A stretch of DNA of 64,000 nt, from positions 3,844,001-3,908,000 of the forward strand of contig NZ_CP079107.1 of the NCBI RefSeq assembly GCF_019285735.1, written 5' to 3'. The notes beneath the pieces were generated by a model, which was given only the letters and a program-made list of their open reading frames with translations, was not told the origin of the DNA and made no database searches. Below are positions 25,503 through 33,841 of this stretch, piece by piece. Source of the stretch: Paeniglutamicibacter sp. Y32M11. GTDB taxonomy: Bacteria; Actinomycetota; Actinomycetes; Actinomycetales; Micrococcaceae. Each line of letters opens with the position of its first letter. Position 1 is the stretch's first letter. The position numbers and the translations under genes were made by a program.

Positions 25503-26341
25503 ACCGTCGCCTCCCCGCGAACCGACGGATGCCAGGACAGCACCCGCTTCTCAACAATGCGCGTCACGGCATTGATACCAACACCCAAGAAGCCGGTCGC
25601 AAGAATCAACGCATACATCCCAGAAATCGCGCCACCGGACTGTGCCAAGGCGATCTCCTTACCTAATCCCGGAGAACCAATCAGCAGTTCCGCGGTGATC
25701 GCCAGGATCAGCGCCACCGAGGCGGCCAAACGAATACCGGTCATCAGGTACGGCAACATCGTCGGGAACACAACATCTCGCACCCGCTGCACATAGGAGA
25801 ACCCATAGGAGCGTGCCGTCTGCATGGCCACGTTATCCACGTCCGCCACTCCGTAGAGCACCTGAATGAGGACCTGCCAGAAGCAGGCGTACACGATCAG
25901 CAGCAGCGAAGACTCGAGCTTGATGCCAAAGAGCAGCACCGCCAGCGGGATCAACGCGACCGAGGGAATTGGACGCAAGAACTCGATGCTCGAGTTCGTC
26001 AAACGGCGCAAGAAGGGCGACATCCCAATGACCAGACCCAGCACCAACGCAGCAACCACGGCAATGACCAATCCAATGAGCCACGCCAGCATGGTGTCCC
26101 AGACCGCGACCCAAAACGCGGTGAGGCCCAAGTCGGCAATCAACGCTGCGATGACTTCGGAGGCCGGTGGCAGGTACTTCGCCTGCACCAGACCAACGAC
26201 CGGCATGAGCTCCCACAGTCCCAGGAACACCACGATGCCAATCAAACCCAACACCCATTTCGGCCATCCCTTGGACGCCGGCCGGCTCGCCTTGGCCTTC
26301 ACCGAGGCGCGCGTGACTCCTCCAGTAACTTGAGTGGTCAT
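25499..26341 (-). CDS. ABC transporter permease, SsuC/TauC type (second)
   Basis: A 280-residue paralogue of the next gene's product with about 30 polar residues before the first helix. The EAA loop reads QTARSYGFSYVQRVRDVVFPTMLPYLMTGIRLA. Its start overlaps the binding-protein stop and its stop overlaps the following permease start, both as ATGA, which favours balanced translation of the two permeases. Confidence 0.85.
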   Translation of the reverse strand: MTTQVTGGVTRASVKAKASRPASKGWPKWVLGLIGIVVFLGLWELMPVVGLVQAKYLPPASEVIAALIADLGLTAFWVAVWDTMLAWLIGLVIAVVAALVLGLVIGMSPFLRRLTNSSIEFLRPIPSVALIPLAVLLFGIKLESSLLLIVYACFWQVLIQVLYGVADVDNVAMQTARSYGFSYVQRVRDVVFPTMLPYLMTGIRLAASVALILAITAELLIGSPGLGKEIALAQSGGAISGMYALILATGFLGVGINAVTRIVEKRVLSWHPSVRGEATV

Positions 26342-27318
26342 GGCAGTAGGGCTTCGAGGTCAACGGGTTTGGTGATCGCACCGAATTCTTGGGCCGCGTC
26401 ACCGAGCTTCTGAGCCGCCTCCGTGTTGATGTCCACGCGGTAGCGCGGCAGCACGAGCTTTTCTCGGGTTTCCGCTTCGATCTTGGTATAGGTGCCCACG
26501 ATGTCGCGGACCTCCTGCGGGTTCTCGTTAGCGTATTCGAGCGACTTGTTCATGGCACGCTGGAATTTGGCTGTCAGCTCGGGCTCGGCGGCGACCTTGG
26601 CCGAAGTGGTGAAGTAGCCGGCAATATCAAGCTCCGGATCGAAGTCGGAGAAGTTGTTGCTGACGGCGCGAGCACCGTCGCCCTTGGCCTGAACCAGGAA
26701 GGGGTCAAGGATCCAGGCAGCATCCACGATGCCCTTTTCCAAGGCCGCCGGTGCCTCCGGGAATGGCACCTCAACAAAGTTGATGGTGCTCGGATCCCCG
26801 CCATCGTCCTTGACGACCTGAGAAACGGTGATGTCACCGATGTTGGAGAGGTTGTTGACCGAGACCTTCTTGCCAGCCAGGTCCTTCGGGGACTTGATGG
26901 GTGAGTCCTTGGAGACCACTACGGCACCGAAGTCCCCGTCCTTGTTCCCCGAGGTGGTGACGCCATTGGCGACAACTTTCATGCTCAGGCCCTTGTCGTT
27001 GGCGACCATGAGTGAGACGTAGTTGGAGAAGGCGAAATCGTAGCTGCCGGACTGAATTCCCGGGACGATGGCCGAGCCGCCGGTGGCGGTCTGGATGTCG
27101 AGGTCCAGCCCCTCGTCCTTGAAGAAGCCCTTGGAATCACCCAGGAAGATCGGGGCGGTGTCCACGATCGGGATGACGCCCACGGTGATCTTTTCCAGGC
27201 CCGCGGCGCCTGATGCCCCCGCGGAATCAGCGGCCCCACCGCTGGGCGAGCCGGAGCCGCAGGCGCTCAACGCGAAAATTCCCAATGCTGCCACTGCGAG
27301 TGTGAGTTTATTCTTCAT
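26338..27318 (-). CDS. ABC transporter substrate-binding lipoprotein (NMT1/SsuA-like) 1
   Basis: A 326-residue lipoprotein: signal peptide with lipobox ALSACGSG, then a linker rich in Ser, Gly and Ala, then a two-lobed NMT1/SsuA-type binding domain (KITVGVIPIVDTAPIFLG, GFFKDEGLDLDIQ, GSYDFAFSNYVSLMVA). It begins the ABC operon segment downstream of the CoA-ligase gene. It is clearly paralogous to the lipoprotein at 28942-29940; shared stretches include KGLxMKxV, GD-TxxxxxxDGGDPS and PFPxxxxxLE. Substrate is inferred from context as an aromatic acid. Confidence 0.88.
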   Translation of the reverse strand: MKNKLTLAVAALGIFALSACGSGSPSGGAADSAGASGAAGLEKITVGVIPIVDTAPIFLGDSKGFFKDEGLDLDIQTATGGSAIVPGIQSGSYDFAFSNYVSLMVANDKGLSMKVVANGVTTSGNKDGDFGAVVVSKDSPIKSPKDLAGKKVSVNNLSNIGDITVSQVVKDDGGDPSTINFVEVPFPEAPAALEKGIVDAAWILDPFLVQAKGDGARAVSNNFSDFDPELDIAGYFTTSAKVAAEPELTAKFQRAMNKSLEYANENPQEVRDIVGTYTKIEAETREKLVLPRYRVDINTEAAQKLGDAAQEFGAITKPVDLEALLP

Positions 27319-27333
27319 GAGGTTTCGGTGTCC

Positions 27334-28878
27334 TTACGGGATGTGTGCCGACGGTGTGGATCCGCCGAAGGTCTTGCGCAGATCGGTCTTGCGGATCTTG
27401 CCGCTAGCGGTGCGGGGGAAGTCGTCGGTGAGCACCACGGTGCGGGGGATCTTGTATCTGGCCAGGCGTCCGTCAAGGTGTTCCTTGATGTCCTTTTCGG
27501 TGATCTCAGTGCCCGCTGTGGGGACCACGATGGCCCGCGGCACCTCGCCCCATTTCTCGTCCGGGACACCGATCACTGCCACCGATGCCACCCCGTCGAG
27601 TTCCATGATGGCCTGCTCCACCTCGGCTGGATAGATATTCTCCCCGCCCGAGATGATCATGTCCTTGAGCCTGTCGGAAATGAAGAGGAACCCTTCGGCA
27701 TCAAGGTGCCCCATGTCCCCGGAGCGGAACCAGTTCCCGTTGATGAAGGCCGCCTCGCTCGCCTCCGGCAGCTTCCAATATTCCTTGATGACGTTGGGGC
27801 CCGAGATCAGGATCTCGCCGGTTTCGCCGACCGGCTGTTCGTCCCCCGAGGGATCTACGATCATCACGTCGGTGAAGAAGTGTGCCAATCCGGCCGAGCC
27901 TGCCTTGGATCTGGAACGTTCGGCCTGCAGCGAGGTGGCCCCCGGCGCGGTTTCGGTCAGTCCGTAGCCACCCGAGAACCCCAGCCCGCGCTGTTCATAG
28001 GCCTCGAGCACGCGCATCGGGACAGCGGATCCGCCACAGGTCAGCATGCGCAGCGAGGAAATGTCGGTGGTGGCCCAAGCGGGGTGTTCGGCCAGCATCT
28101 GGTAGGTGGTGGGAACCCCGGAGAGTGAGGTGATCGAATGGCGTTCGATCGCCCCGAGCACCGCAGAGGGCTCGAATCTATCCTGCAGCACCAAGGTCCC
28201 GCCCTTGAGCAGGGTCGGCAGAGCGCCCATGCCCAGCGAGGCGACATGGAACATCGGGGCGATCAATAGAGCCTTCGCATCGCTGGTCACGTCGTAGTCG
28301 ACCAGCACGTTGAGCGAATTCCAAATCATGTTCCCGTGCGTCAGTACCGCGCCCTTCGGCCTGCCGGTGGTTCCGGAGGTGTACAGGATGATGGCCGGGT
28401 CTTCGTGGTCCACTGAGACGTCCACGTATTCGGCATCCGCTGCCGTCAGTGCGCGCTCATACGCCGAGTCGGCTCCCGGTGTGTCATCGAGCACCAGATG
28501 GTGCTCGATGGAGCTTTCACCCTTGGCTGCCTGGGCCAGGTCATCAAGTGAGACCGGATTGATCAGCACGGTACTACCGGAGTCAACCAGGGCATAGTTC
28601 AATTCCCGTGGCGTCAGCCGGGTGTTCAGCGGGACGAAGATGGCACCAATGCCGCCACAGGCAAAGAGCGTTTCGAGGAAGGCGGAGTGGTTGTTGCCCA
28701 GGTAGGCCACGCGGCTGCCCTTTTGCACGTCCAGTGCGCGCAGTGCGTTGGCCAACTTGTTAATGCGGTTAGCCAGTTGCGCATAGCTCAGGGACAACTC
28801 GCCCTCGATGACAGCCGCTTGATCATGCGACTTGATGCGCCGCTTGTGGATCCAGCCGCCCAGCCCTTGGTTATGCAT
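27334..28878 (-). CDS. phdA: Acyl-CoA synthetase (AMP-forming), probable phenylpropanoid-CoA ligase
   Basis: A 514-residue ANL-superfamily ligase. Motifs in order: IILYTSGTTGRPKGAVLTHGN (P-loop, about 164-184), GGYGLTETAP, WFRSGDMGHLD, SDRLKDMIISGGENIYP, and the catalytic lysine in TASGKIRKTDLR near the C terminus. It would activate hydroxycinnamates such as p-coumarate, ferulate or caffeate to CoA thioesters, the first step of side-chain shortening. The assignment rests on its cluster with hydratase, dehydrogenase, amidohydrolase and MarR genes, as in the C. glutamicum phd and Rhodococcus cou clusters. ATG 28878 follows an AAAGG site; a stem-loop lies 14 bp upstream of the start. Confidence 0.8.
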   Translation of the reverse strand: MHNQGLGGWIHKRRIKSHDQAAVIEGELSLSYAQLANRINKLANALRALDVQKGSRVAYLGNNHSAFLETLFACGGIGAIFVPLNTRLTPRELNYALVDSGSTVLINPVSLDDLAQAAKGESSIEHHLVLDDTPGADSAYERALTAADAEYVDVSVDHEDPAIILYTSGTTGRPKGAVLTHGNMIWNSLNVLVDYDVTSDAKALLIAPMFHVASLGMGALPTLLKGGTLVLQDRFEPSAVLGAIERHSITSLSGVPTTYQMLAEHPAWATTDISSLRMLTCGGSAVPMRVLEAYEQRGLGFSGGYGLTETAPGATSLQAERSRSKAGSAGLAHFFTDVMIVDPSGDEQPVGETGEILISGPNVIKEYWKLPEASEAAFINGNWFRSGDMGHLDAEGFLFISDRLKDMIISGGENIYPAEVEQAIMELDGVASVAVIGVPDEKWGEVPRAIVVPTAGTEITEKDIKEHLDGRLARYKIPRTVVLTDDFPRTASGKIRKTDLRKTFGGSTPSAHIP

Positions 28879-28891
28879 GAGTACCTTTCCC

Positions 28892-28917
28892 GTGTGCCGG
28901 CCGGGCGGCCGGCACAC
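28892..28917 (-). other. GC-rich stem-loop just upstream of the CoA-ligase start
   Basis: GTGTGCCGGCC (28892-28902) and GGCCGGCACAC (28907-28917) form a perfect 11-bp stem with a four-base loop, between the binding-lipoprotein stop and the ligase ribosome site. No T-run follows. It may separate transcript segments or stop 3' decay, allowing higher binding-protein levels than ligase. Confidence 0.55.
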
Positions 28918-28941
28918 CTACTTCGAACGTTGTTCCGAGGA

Positions 28942-29940
28942 CTACTTGACCGTCAGGGCTGCGATGTCCGGGGCCTTGGAGAGGAACGTGTGCTTGGCGG
29001 CGAGTTCGGCCAGCTTGGTCAACTGTTCGGCCGGCACCGCCCCATCCCAGGTCTCCATCTTCAGGTTTTCCGCGACCTTGGCGTCCATTTTCATGAATGC
29101 CGGCAACAGCGCCTTGGCACCGGCCTGGTCGGCTTCGGCGGCGGCGAGAGTTTCGGTCATGGCAGCCTTGAAATCGGCGACGACCTCAGGCTTTTCCTCG
29201 GCGAACTTGCCGCTGGTGAAACTGACCATGGTCGGCAGGCCGGGGATGGCTTTCTGGTTCGGGTAACCGATCAGTTTGTTCTCCGGGTTGGCTAGCGCCT
29301 TGGAGAGGAACGGTTCGGGCAACCAAACGGCGTCCATGTTTTTGCGTTCGAGTTGGGCTTCCATGTCGGGGAAGGGCATCTCGGAGAATTTGAGGGCACT
29401 CGGGTCGCCACCGTCGATGGCCGCCGATTCCATGATCGTCAGGTCGCCCTGGGTCTTGAGTGCGTTGACGGATGTGGTTTTGCCGGATAGGTCAGCAAAG
29501 GTTTTGATGCCAGAATCGGCGCGCGCGACCACACCGTTGATGTCATCACCCGTGGCTTTGGAGTTCGAGTAGCCCGATACGATCTTCATCTGTAGGCCCT
29601 TGTCCACCGCGGTCAGTACCGAGAGCGGGTTGCCAACGGCGAAGTTCAGATCGCCGGTGGAAACCGCCGGTAGCATCGCTGCGCCGGCGGAGCTGGTGGT
29701 CAACTCGACGTCAAGGCCGTGCTTTTCAAAGATGCCTTCGTCGATTCCATATTTCATGGCGACCGACGGAGCGATCGGCAGGACCCCGACGACGACCTTG
29801 GTCAGTCCGCCGGATTCGGACCCACCGGCAGCGGCTGTGTCTGTGGAGGCGGTCCCGGAGGGTGAGCCCTGGCCGCAGCCGGTTAGCGCGAGTGCCGCGA
29901 TTGATGCCCCAGCGAGAATGGTAGACAGACGCTTCTTCAT
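28942..29940 (-). CDS. ABC transporter substrate-binding lipoprotein (NMT1/SsuA-like) 2
   Basis: A 332-residue lipoprotein with lipobox LALTGCGQ, a low-complexity linker and a two-lobed NMT1-type domain (VVVGVLPIAPSVAMKYG, GIFEKHGLDVELTTSSAGAAMLPAVSTGDLNFAVGN). It is a paralogue of the lipoprotein at 26338-27318 and has no permease of its own, so it probably feeds the same ABC channel with a different substrate. ATG 29940 follows AGGAGCACTC. It has its own promoter (30018-30046) that resembles the promoter of the SDR operon in this cluster. Confidence 0.87.
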   Translation of the reverse strand: MKKRLSTILAGASIAALALTGCGQGSPSGTASTDTAAAGGSESGGLTKVVVGVLPIAPSVAMKYGIDEGIFEKHGLDVELTTSSAGAAMLPAVSTGDLNFAVGNPLSVLTAVDKGLQMKIVSGYSNSKATGDDINGVVARADSGIKTFADLSGKTTSVNALKTQGDLTIMESAAIDGGDPSALKFSEMPFPDMEAQLERKNMDAVWLPEPFLSKALANPENKLIGYPNQKAIPGLPTMVSFTSGKFAEEKPEVVADFKAAMTETLAAAEADQAGAKALLPAFMKMDAKVAENLKMETWDGAVPAEQLTKLAELAAKHTFLSKAPDIAALTVK

Positions 29941-30017
29941 GAGTGCTCCTTGGTGAAAATGATGGCCCAGGCGCCTACGCCCCAACCGCGAGTGATGTGA
30001 CCCCTGCCACATCAGAT

Positions 30018-30046
30018 AATCTAAACTCAATCATTGAAAAAATCAA
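30018..30046 (-). promoter_or_regulatory. Promoter of the binding-lipoprotein 2 unit
   Basis: On the minus strand: -35 TTGATT (30046-30041), 17-base spacer, -10 TAGATT (30023-30018), giving a leader of about 70 bases. The -35 sits inside TTGA-N5-TCAA on the plus strand (30034-30046), as in the promoter at 33777-33805. Confidence 0.55.
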
Positions 30047-30164
30047 TAGTTGTCATTTTTTTGTTCATGAATTCTTGGATGTGGCGTCACACTCGCCGGA
30101 GCCCCGTACAGGATGCGGCAAGAGCCGGGTGCACCCCAACGGGCCCCGGACGTTGGGATGGTTT

Positions 30165-30620
30165 CTACGCGTAGAAGCGGTAAATCCCACGGGAAACCAC
30201 GGCTGGCTTTGGGGCACCCTCGACCTCGACGACCTGGTCAACGGCGATCTGGTAGCCGCCTTTGACCTCTTCAACCTCGGCGATCTGCGCCTTCATGCGA
30301 ATCTGGGCGCCCACCGGGACCGGCGAGGGAAAGCGGACCTTGTCCAGTCCATAGTTGACGCGCGTGCCAACGCCGGTGACGTCAAAGAGCTCGGACCAGA
30401 AGGCGATCTGCAGGCTCAGCGAGAGGTAGCCGTGGGCGATCGGCCCGCCAAAGGGACCGTCCTTGGCCTTTTCCGGGTCGGTGTGGATCCACTGGTGGTC
30501 ATCCGTCGCGTCGGCAAACGTGTTGACCTGGTCCTGGGTGACGGTGCGGAAGTCGCTGTACCCAAGGTCGGTGCCGGCGGCGGATGCGAGCTGCTCGTAA
30601 GAAAGAACTGTCTGGCCCAT
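30165..30620 (-). CDS. phdE: MaoC family enoyl-CoA hydratase
   Basis: A 151-residue hot-dog-fold hydratase. The MaoC/hydratase-2 motif reads FADATDDHQWIHTDPEKAKDGPFGGPIAHGYLSLSL, with the catalytic Asp and His. In this cluster it should add water to the alpha,beta double bond of the hydroxycinnamoyl-CoA. It is last in the gene order SDR, amidohydrolase, acyl-CoA dehydrogenase, MaoC, the same order as the phdBCDE genes of C. glutamicum as I recall it. Confidence 0.82.
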   Translation of the reverse strand: MGQTVLSYEQLASAAGTDLGYSDFRTVTQDQVNTFADATDDHQWIHTDPEKAKDGPFGGPIAHGYLSLSLQIAFWSELFDVTGVGTRVNYGLDKVRFPSPVPVGAQIRMKAQIAEVEEVKGGYQIAVDQVVEVEGAPKPAVVSRGIYRFYA

Positions 30621-30691
30621 GATGGGTACTCCTTTTAGAGGTGGTTGGTCTTGAGATGTTTGAAAACTGACAGGTGGTGCAGCGGGAGCTT

Positions 30692-31879
30692 CTAGCGGAA
30701 GGCCCCGATGCCGGTGATGGCCCGGCCGAGGATCAACGCATTGATCTCGTCGGTGCCCTCATAGGAATAAATGGCCTCGGCGTCGGCGTGGAAGCGGGCG
30801 ACGTCGTAATCCAGCACGATGCCGTTGCCCCCGCAGACCTCCCGCGCTAACGCCGCGGTTTCACGAAGCATTCGCGCGGTGAACATCTTGGCCATGGCCG
30901 AGTTCTCATCCTTATAGATCCCTTCGTCCTGGGCCTGAGTCAGGCTGACCACCATGGCCAGCGAAGCTGTCACGTTGGTGAGCATCGTGGCGAGCTTTTC
31001 CTGGATCAGCTGGAACGACGCCAGCGGCTTGCCGAACTGGTGGCGCTCGGACACATACTTCAATGCCGCCTCGTAGGCGCCGGCCGAAGCACCGGTGGCA
31101 ATCCAGGCGACATCCGAGCGCATATTGCGCAGGCATGCCGCAACGTCGGCGAAGGAGTTGATCTTCGCCAGCCGCGCCGACTCTGGAATCTTGACGTCAA
31201 CCAACTCGATGTCAGCGTTTTGCATGATCCGCAAGCTGGTCTTGCGCTCGATCTTGCTCAGCTTCACGCCCGGCGCGTCGGTGGGCACCAGGAAGCACTT
31301 GACCTTCGAATCGGCGGTGTCGCGGGCGAATACCGCCAGCACATCGGCCTGGGCCGCGCCGCCGATCCAGCGCTTGGCTCCGTTGATGACCCAATGACCG
31401 CCGCTTTCGTCCTCCTCAAACCGCGCCTCGGTTTCCAGCCCTCCGGCGATGTCCGAGCCATGCTCAGGCTCGGTGAGGGCAAAGACGCCCTTGTACTCGT
31501 AGGAGGCGATCTTCGGATCCAGCTCGGCGACCTGCGCGGCGCTGCCGCCCAGGTTCACCGTGGTGCGAAACAGCCCGGACTGGGCGTTGTAGAAGGTGAC
31601 GACCGAGGCATCCACCCGGGCCAGTTCGAAGTTCCTGAAGCCCCCGAAGAGGCCGCGGACCAACTCGCCATTGGTCAAAACCTCGGCCGGACGCATCATG
31701 TCCAGCTGCACCAGCGGTTCGATGATCGCATCCGGGAATTCCCCGCGGTCCCAGTGGTCGTTGAGTACTGGGCGCACATGCTCATCGAGCACGCCGCGCA
31801 GGCGCAGCAGTGCCGCGCGCTCTGCGGCGGAAAGCAACCGGGCGAAGCCGTATTGGTCGCTCGGGTAGAAATCGGTCAT
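30692..31879 (-). CDS. phdD: Acyl-CoA dehydrogenase, glutaryl-CoA dehydrogenase-like
   Basis: A 395-residue flavoprotein of the acyl-CoA dehydrogenase family. Seen are FALTEPEHGSDIAGGLET, WVINGAKRWIGGA, SERHQFGKPLASFQLIQEKLA, REVCGGNGI and the catalytic glutamate in YSYEGTDEINALILGRAITG. It can introduce the double bond into saturated phenylpropionyl-CoAs, which would let the cluster also take dihydro-cinnamates. ATG 31879 overlaps the stop of the amidohydrolase gene (ATGA), so upstream in-frame codons are not used. Confidence 0.85.
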   Translation of the reverse strand: MTDFYPSDQYGFARLLSAAERAALLRLRGVLDEHVRPVLNDHWDRGEFPDAIIEPLVQLDMMRPAEVLTNGELVRGLFGGFRNFELARVDASVVTFYNAQSGLFRTTVNLGGSAAQVAELDPKIASYEYKGVFALTEPEHGSDIAGGLETEARFEEDESGGHWVINGAKRWIGGAAQADVLAVFARDTADSKVKCFLVPTDAPGVKLSKIERKTSLRIMQNADIELVDVKIPESARLAKINSFADVAACLRNMRSDVAWIATGASAGAYEAALKYVSERHQFGKPLASFQLIQEKLATMLTNVTASLAMVVSLTQAQDEGIYKDENSAMAKMFTARMLRETAALAREVCGGNGIVLDYDVARFHADAEAIYSYEGTDEINALILGRAITGIGAFR

Positions 31880-32769
31880 TTCCTGTCCAGCCCCAGCACC
31901 CGCACCGCGTTGTCCTTGAGGATCAACGGGCGCACCTCGTCCTTGAGCGGTAACTCCGCGAAGGCGCCGAGCCACTTTGCCGGGGTGATCAGCGGGTAGT
32001 CAGTCCCAAAGAGCACCTTGGTAGAGAGCACGTTGTTGCTCATCTTCACCAGCGAGGCCGGGAAGTACTTCGGGCTCCAGCCGGAGAGGTCAATGAAGAC
32101 ATTGGCCTTGTGCGTGGCGATCGAGTTGGCCTCGTCCTGCCACGGGACCGAGGGGTGGGCCATGATGATGGTGAGCTTCGGGAAGTCCGCCGCCACGTCG
32201 TCGAGCAGCAGCGGGTTGGAGTAGCGCAGCTTGATACCGCGCCCGCCGGGAAGTCCCGCCCCCATGCCGTTCTGACCCGTATGGAAGATGCACGGCAACC
32301 CGAGTTCTTCCAACGCCGTCCACAGGGGATAGAACTCCTCGGACGAGGGATCAAAGCCCTGCAGCGAGGGGTGGAACTTGAATCCACGCACGCCCAGCTC
32401 GTTGGCTTGGCGGTGCGCCTCGACGATCGCGGCCGGGCCGGTGCGCGGATCGACCGAGCCAAAGGGAATTAGCACGTCACTGTTGCGTGCCGCCCCAGCC
32501 ACGAGGTCATCGATCGAGTTCGGCTCATGGCCCAACGCGGTGCGGGCATCAACGGTGAACAGCACCGCCGCCATCTTCGCCTCGCGGTAGATCTCGGCGA
32601 CGCGATCCACCGAGGGCGTGCGCTCTTCGGACTTGAAGTACGCTGCCGAGGCCTCGAAGAGATCATCGGGCATGGCCTTGTGCCCGCACTCGTCGACCTC
32701 AAGATGCACGTGCATATCGATCGCGGTGATCTCGTTGAGGTTAATGGTGGATTCGTAACGGATGCTCAT
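31876..32769 (-). CDS. phdC: Amidohydrolase 2 family TIM-barrel hydrolase
   Basis: A 297-residue metal-dependent hydrolase of the ACMSD/amidohydrolase-2 type. Ligands visible are IDMHVHLE (His20, His22), GFKFHPSLQG, FHTG, AHPSVPW and FGTDYP (Asp). No thiolase is in this cluster, and in Cou/Phd clusters an amidohydrolase of this kind is proposed to split the beta-keto acyl-CoA by hydrolysis (retro-Claisen), giving the aromatic acid and acetyl-CoA. That role is likely but inferred. Confidence 0.8.
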   Translation of the reverse strand: MSIRYESTINLNEITAIDMHVHLEVDECGHKAMPDDLFEASAAYFKSEERTPSVDRVAEIYREAKMAAVLFTVDARTALGHEPNSIDDLVAGAARNSDVLIPFGSVDPRTGPAAIVEAHRQANELGVRGFKFHPSLQGFDPSSEEFYPLWTALEELGLPCIFHTGQNGMGAGLPGGRGIKLRYSNPLLLDDVAADFPKLTIIMAHPSVPWQDEANSIATHKANVFIDLSGWSPKYFPASLVKMSNNVLSTKVLFGTDYPLITPAKWLGAFAELPLKDEVRPLILKDNAVRVLGLDRK

Positions 32770-32786
32770 TGTCTTACGTTAGCTTT

Positions 32787-33713
32787 CTACTTGGCTACCG
32801 GTTCGGGCTGCAGTTCGGCCGGAAGTTCCGGGAACGTCTCGCCAACAGATTGCTGCTTGTCGGCAAAGGGGAACCGTTGCTGCAAGGTCGCGTAGTCCCA
32901 GCCGCCGTCATTAAAATCGGATTCAATGGCTTCGGGGTGGCTCCACAGCTGGAGGCGGTCACCGCCGGCACCGATGGCTTGGCCGTTAATCTTTCCAGCC
33001 TCATCGGAAGCGAGGAATGCGATCAGACCGGCGACATCGTCGGCGGTGCCGAACCCTAGAACCTTGCGGAAGAAGTCCGGCATGGCCTCGCCACGCTCGT
33101 CGGCTTCGACGGCCTTGGCGAAGTAGGGAACGGTCTTGGTCATGGCGGTGGCGGCCACCGGGATGACGGCGTTCACCGTGACGCCTGCACGCTTCATTTC
33201 CAATGCCCAGGTACGAACCATGCCCACAATGCCGGCCTTGGCGGCGGAATAGTTGGTCTGGCCGAAGTTGCCGCGCTGACCGGTGGGGGAACCGATCGCG
33301 ATGATGCGCCCGGCAATGTTATTTTCCTTGAAGTATCCGTAGGCCTCGCGAACACAGGTGAAGGTTCCACGCAGGTGCACGTTGATGACAAGATCAAAAT
33401 CCTCGTCGGTCATCTTCAGGATCGACTTGTCGCGCAGCACCCCGGCATTGGTGACCAAGATGTCTAGGCGGCCGAAGTTCTCCACGGCGGAGGCGACTAG
33501 TGCCTTAGCGGTCTCGGTAGTTCCAACGGGGGCCACGACCGAAACGGCCTTGCCGCCGGCCGCGGTGATCGAGGTGACAGCCTCTGCTGCCACATTCTCG
33601 TCGACGTCGTTAATGACTATCGAGGCTCCTTGGCGCGCGAGTTCCTGGGCGTAGCTCAGGCCGAGTCCGCGGCCACTGCCGGTAACAATTGCAACTTTTC
33701 CAGCCAGCGACAT
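32787..33713 (-). CDS. phdB: SDR-family 3-hydroxyacyl-CoA dehydrogenase
   Basis: A 308-residue short-chain dehydrogenase: TGSGRGLG cofactor motif, NAG (VTNAGVL), catalytic YSAAK and an extended C-terminal tail of about 60 residues after SDEAGKINGQAIGAGGDRLQLW. The extension is like that of multifunctional beta-oxidation SDRs. It should oxidise the 3-hydroxy-3-arylpropionyl-CoA to the keto form. ATG 33713 follows GAAGGAG. It heads the operon SDR-amidohydrolase-acyl-CoA dehydrogenase-MaoC, and is divergent from the MarR gene. Confidence 0.83.
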   Translation of the reverse strand: MSLAGKVAIVTGSGRGLGLSYAQELARQGASIVINDVDENVAAEAVTSITAAGGKAVSVVAPVGTTETAKALVASAVENFGRLDILVTNAGVLRDKSILKMTDEDFDLVINVHLRGTFTCVREAYGYFKENNIAGRIIAIGSPTGQRGNFGQTNYSAAKAGIVGMVRTWALEMKRAGVTVNAVIPVAATAMTKTVPYFAKAVEADERGEAMPDFFRKVLGFGTADDVAGLIAFLASDEAGKINGQAIGAGGDRLQLWSHPEAIESDFNDGGWDYATLQQRFPFADKQQSVGETFPELPAELQPEPVAK

Positions 33714-33765
33714 GTCTGCTCCTTCGAGGATAGTTATTGCTCCCGCAGACCTACTCGTGGGAACC

Positions 33766-33783
33766 TTGTTATATACATAACAA
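33766..33783. promoter_or_regulatory. MarR-type operator palindrome
   Basis: TTGTTAT-ATAC-ATAACAA is a perfect dyad (seven-base arms) between the divergent SDR and MarR starts. It covers the -10 of the SDR promoter. The MarR protein encoded next door, which in Cou/Phd systems responds to aroyl-CoA esters, is the expected binder. Confidence 0.7.
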
Positions 33784-33805
33784 CTTAAACTCTTGAAAAA
33801 GTCAA
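33777..33805 (-). promoter_or_regulatory. Promoter of the SDR (phdB-like) operon
   Basis: On the minus strand: -35 TTGACT (33805-33800), 17-base spacer, -10 TGTTAT (33782-33777). The -35 lies inside TTGAAAAAGTCAA (33793-33805), nearly the same as TTGAAAAAATCAA at the lipoprotein 2 promoter, and TAAACTC precedes both on the plus strand. Confidence 0.55.
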
Positions 33806-33841
33806 CGATTAAGTTTCTTATCAATCTCGAGGAGCAACACC

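Noticed and set aside
23876-27318. Sulfonate or taurine uptake operon (ssu/tau)
   Set aside because: The families match, but no desulfonating monooxygenase is present and the genes are set in the phenylpropanoid cluster.
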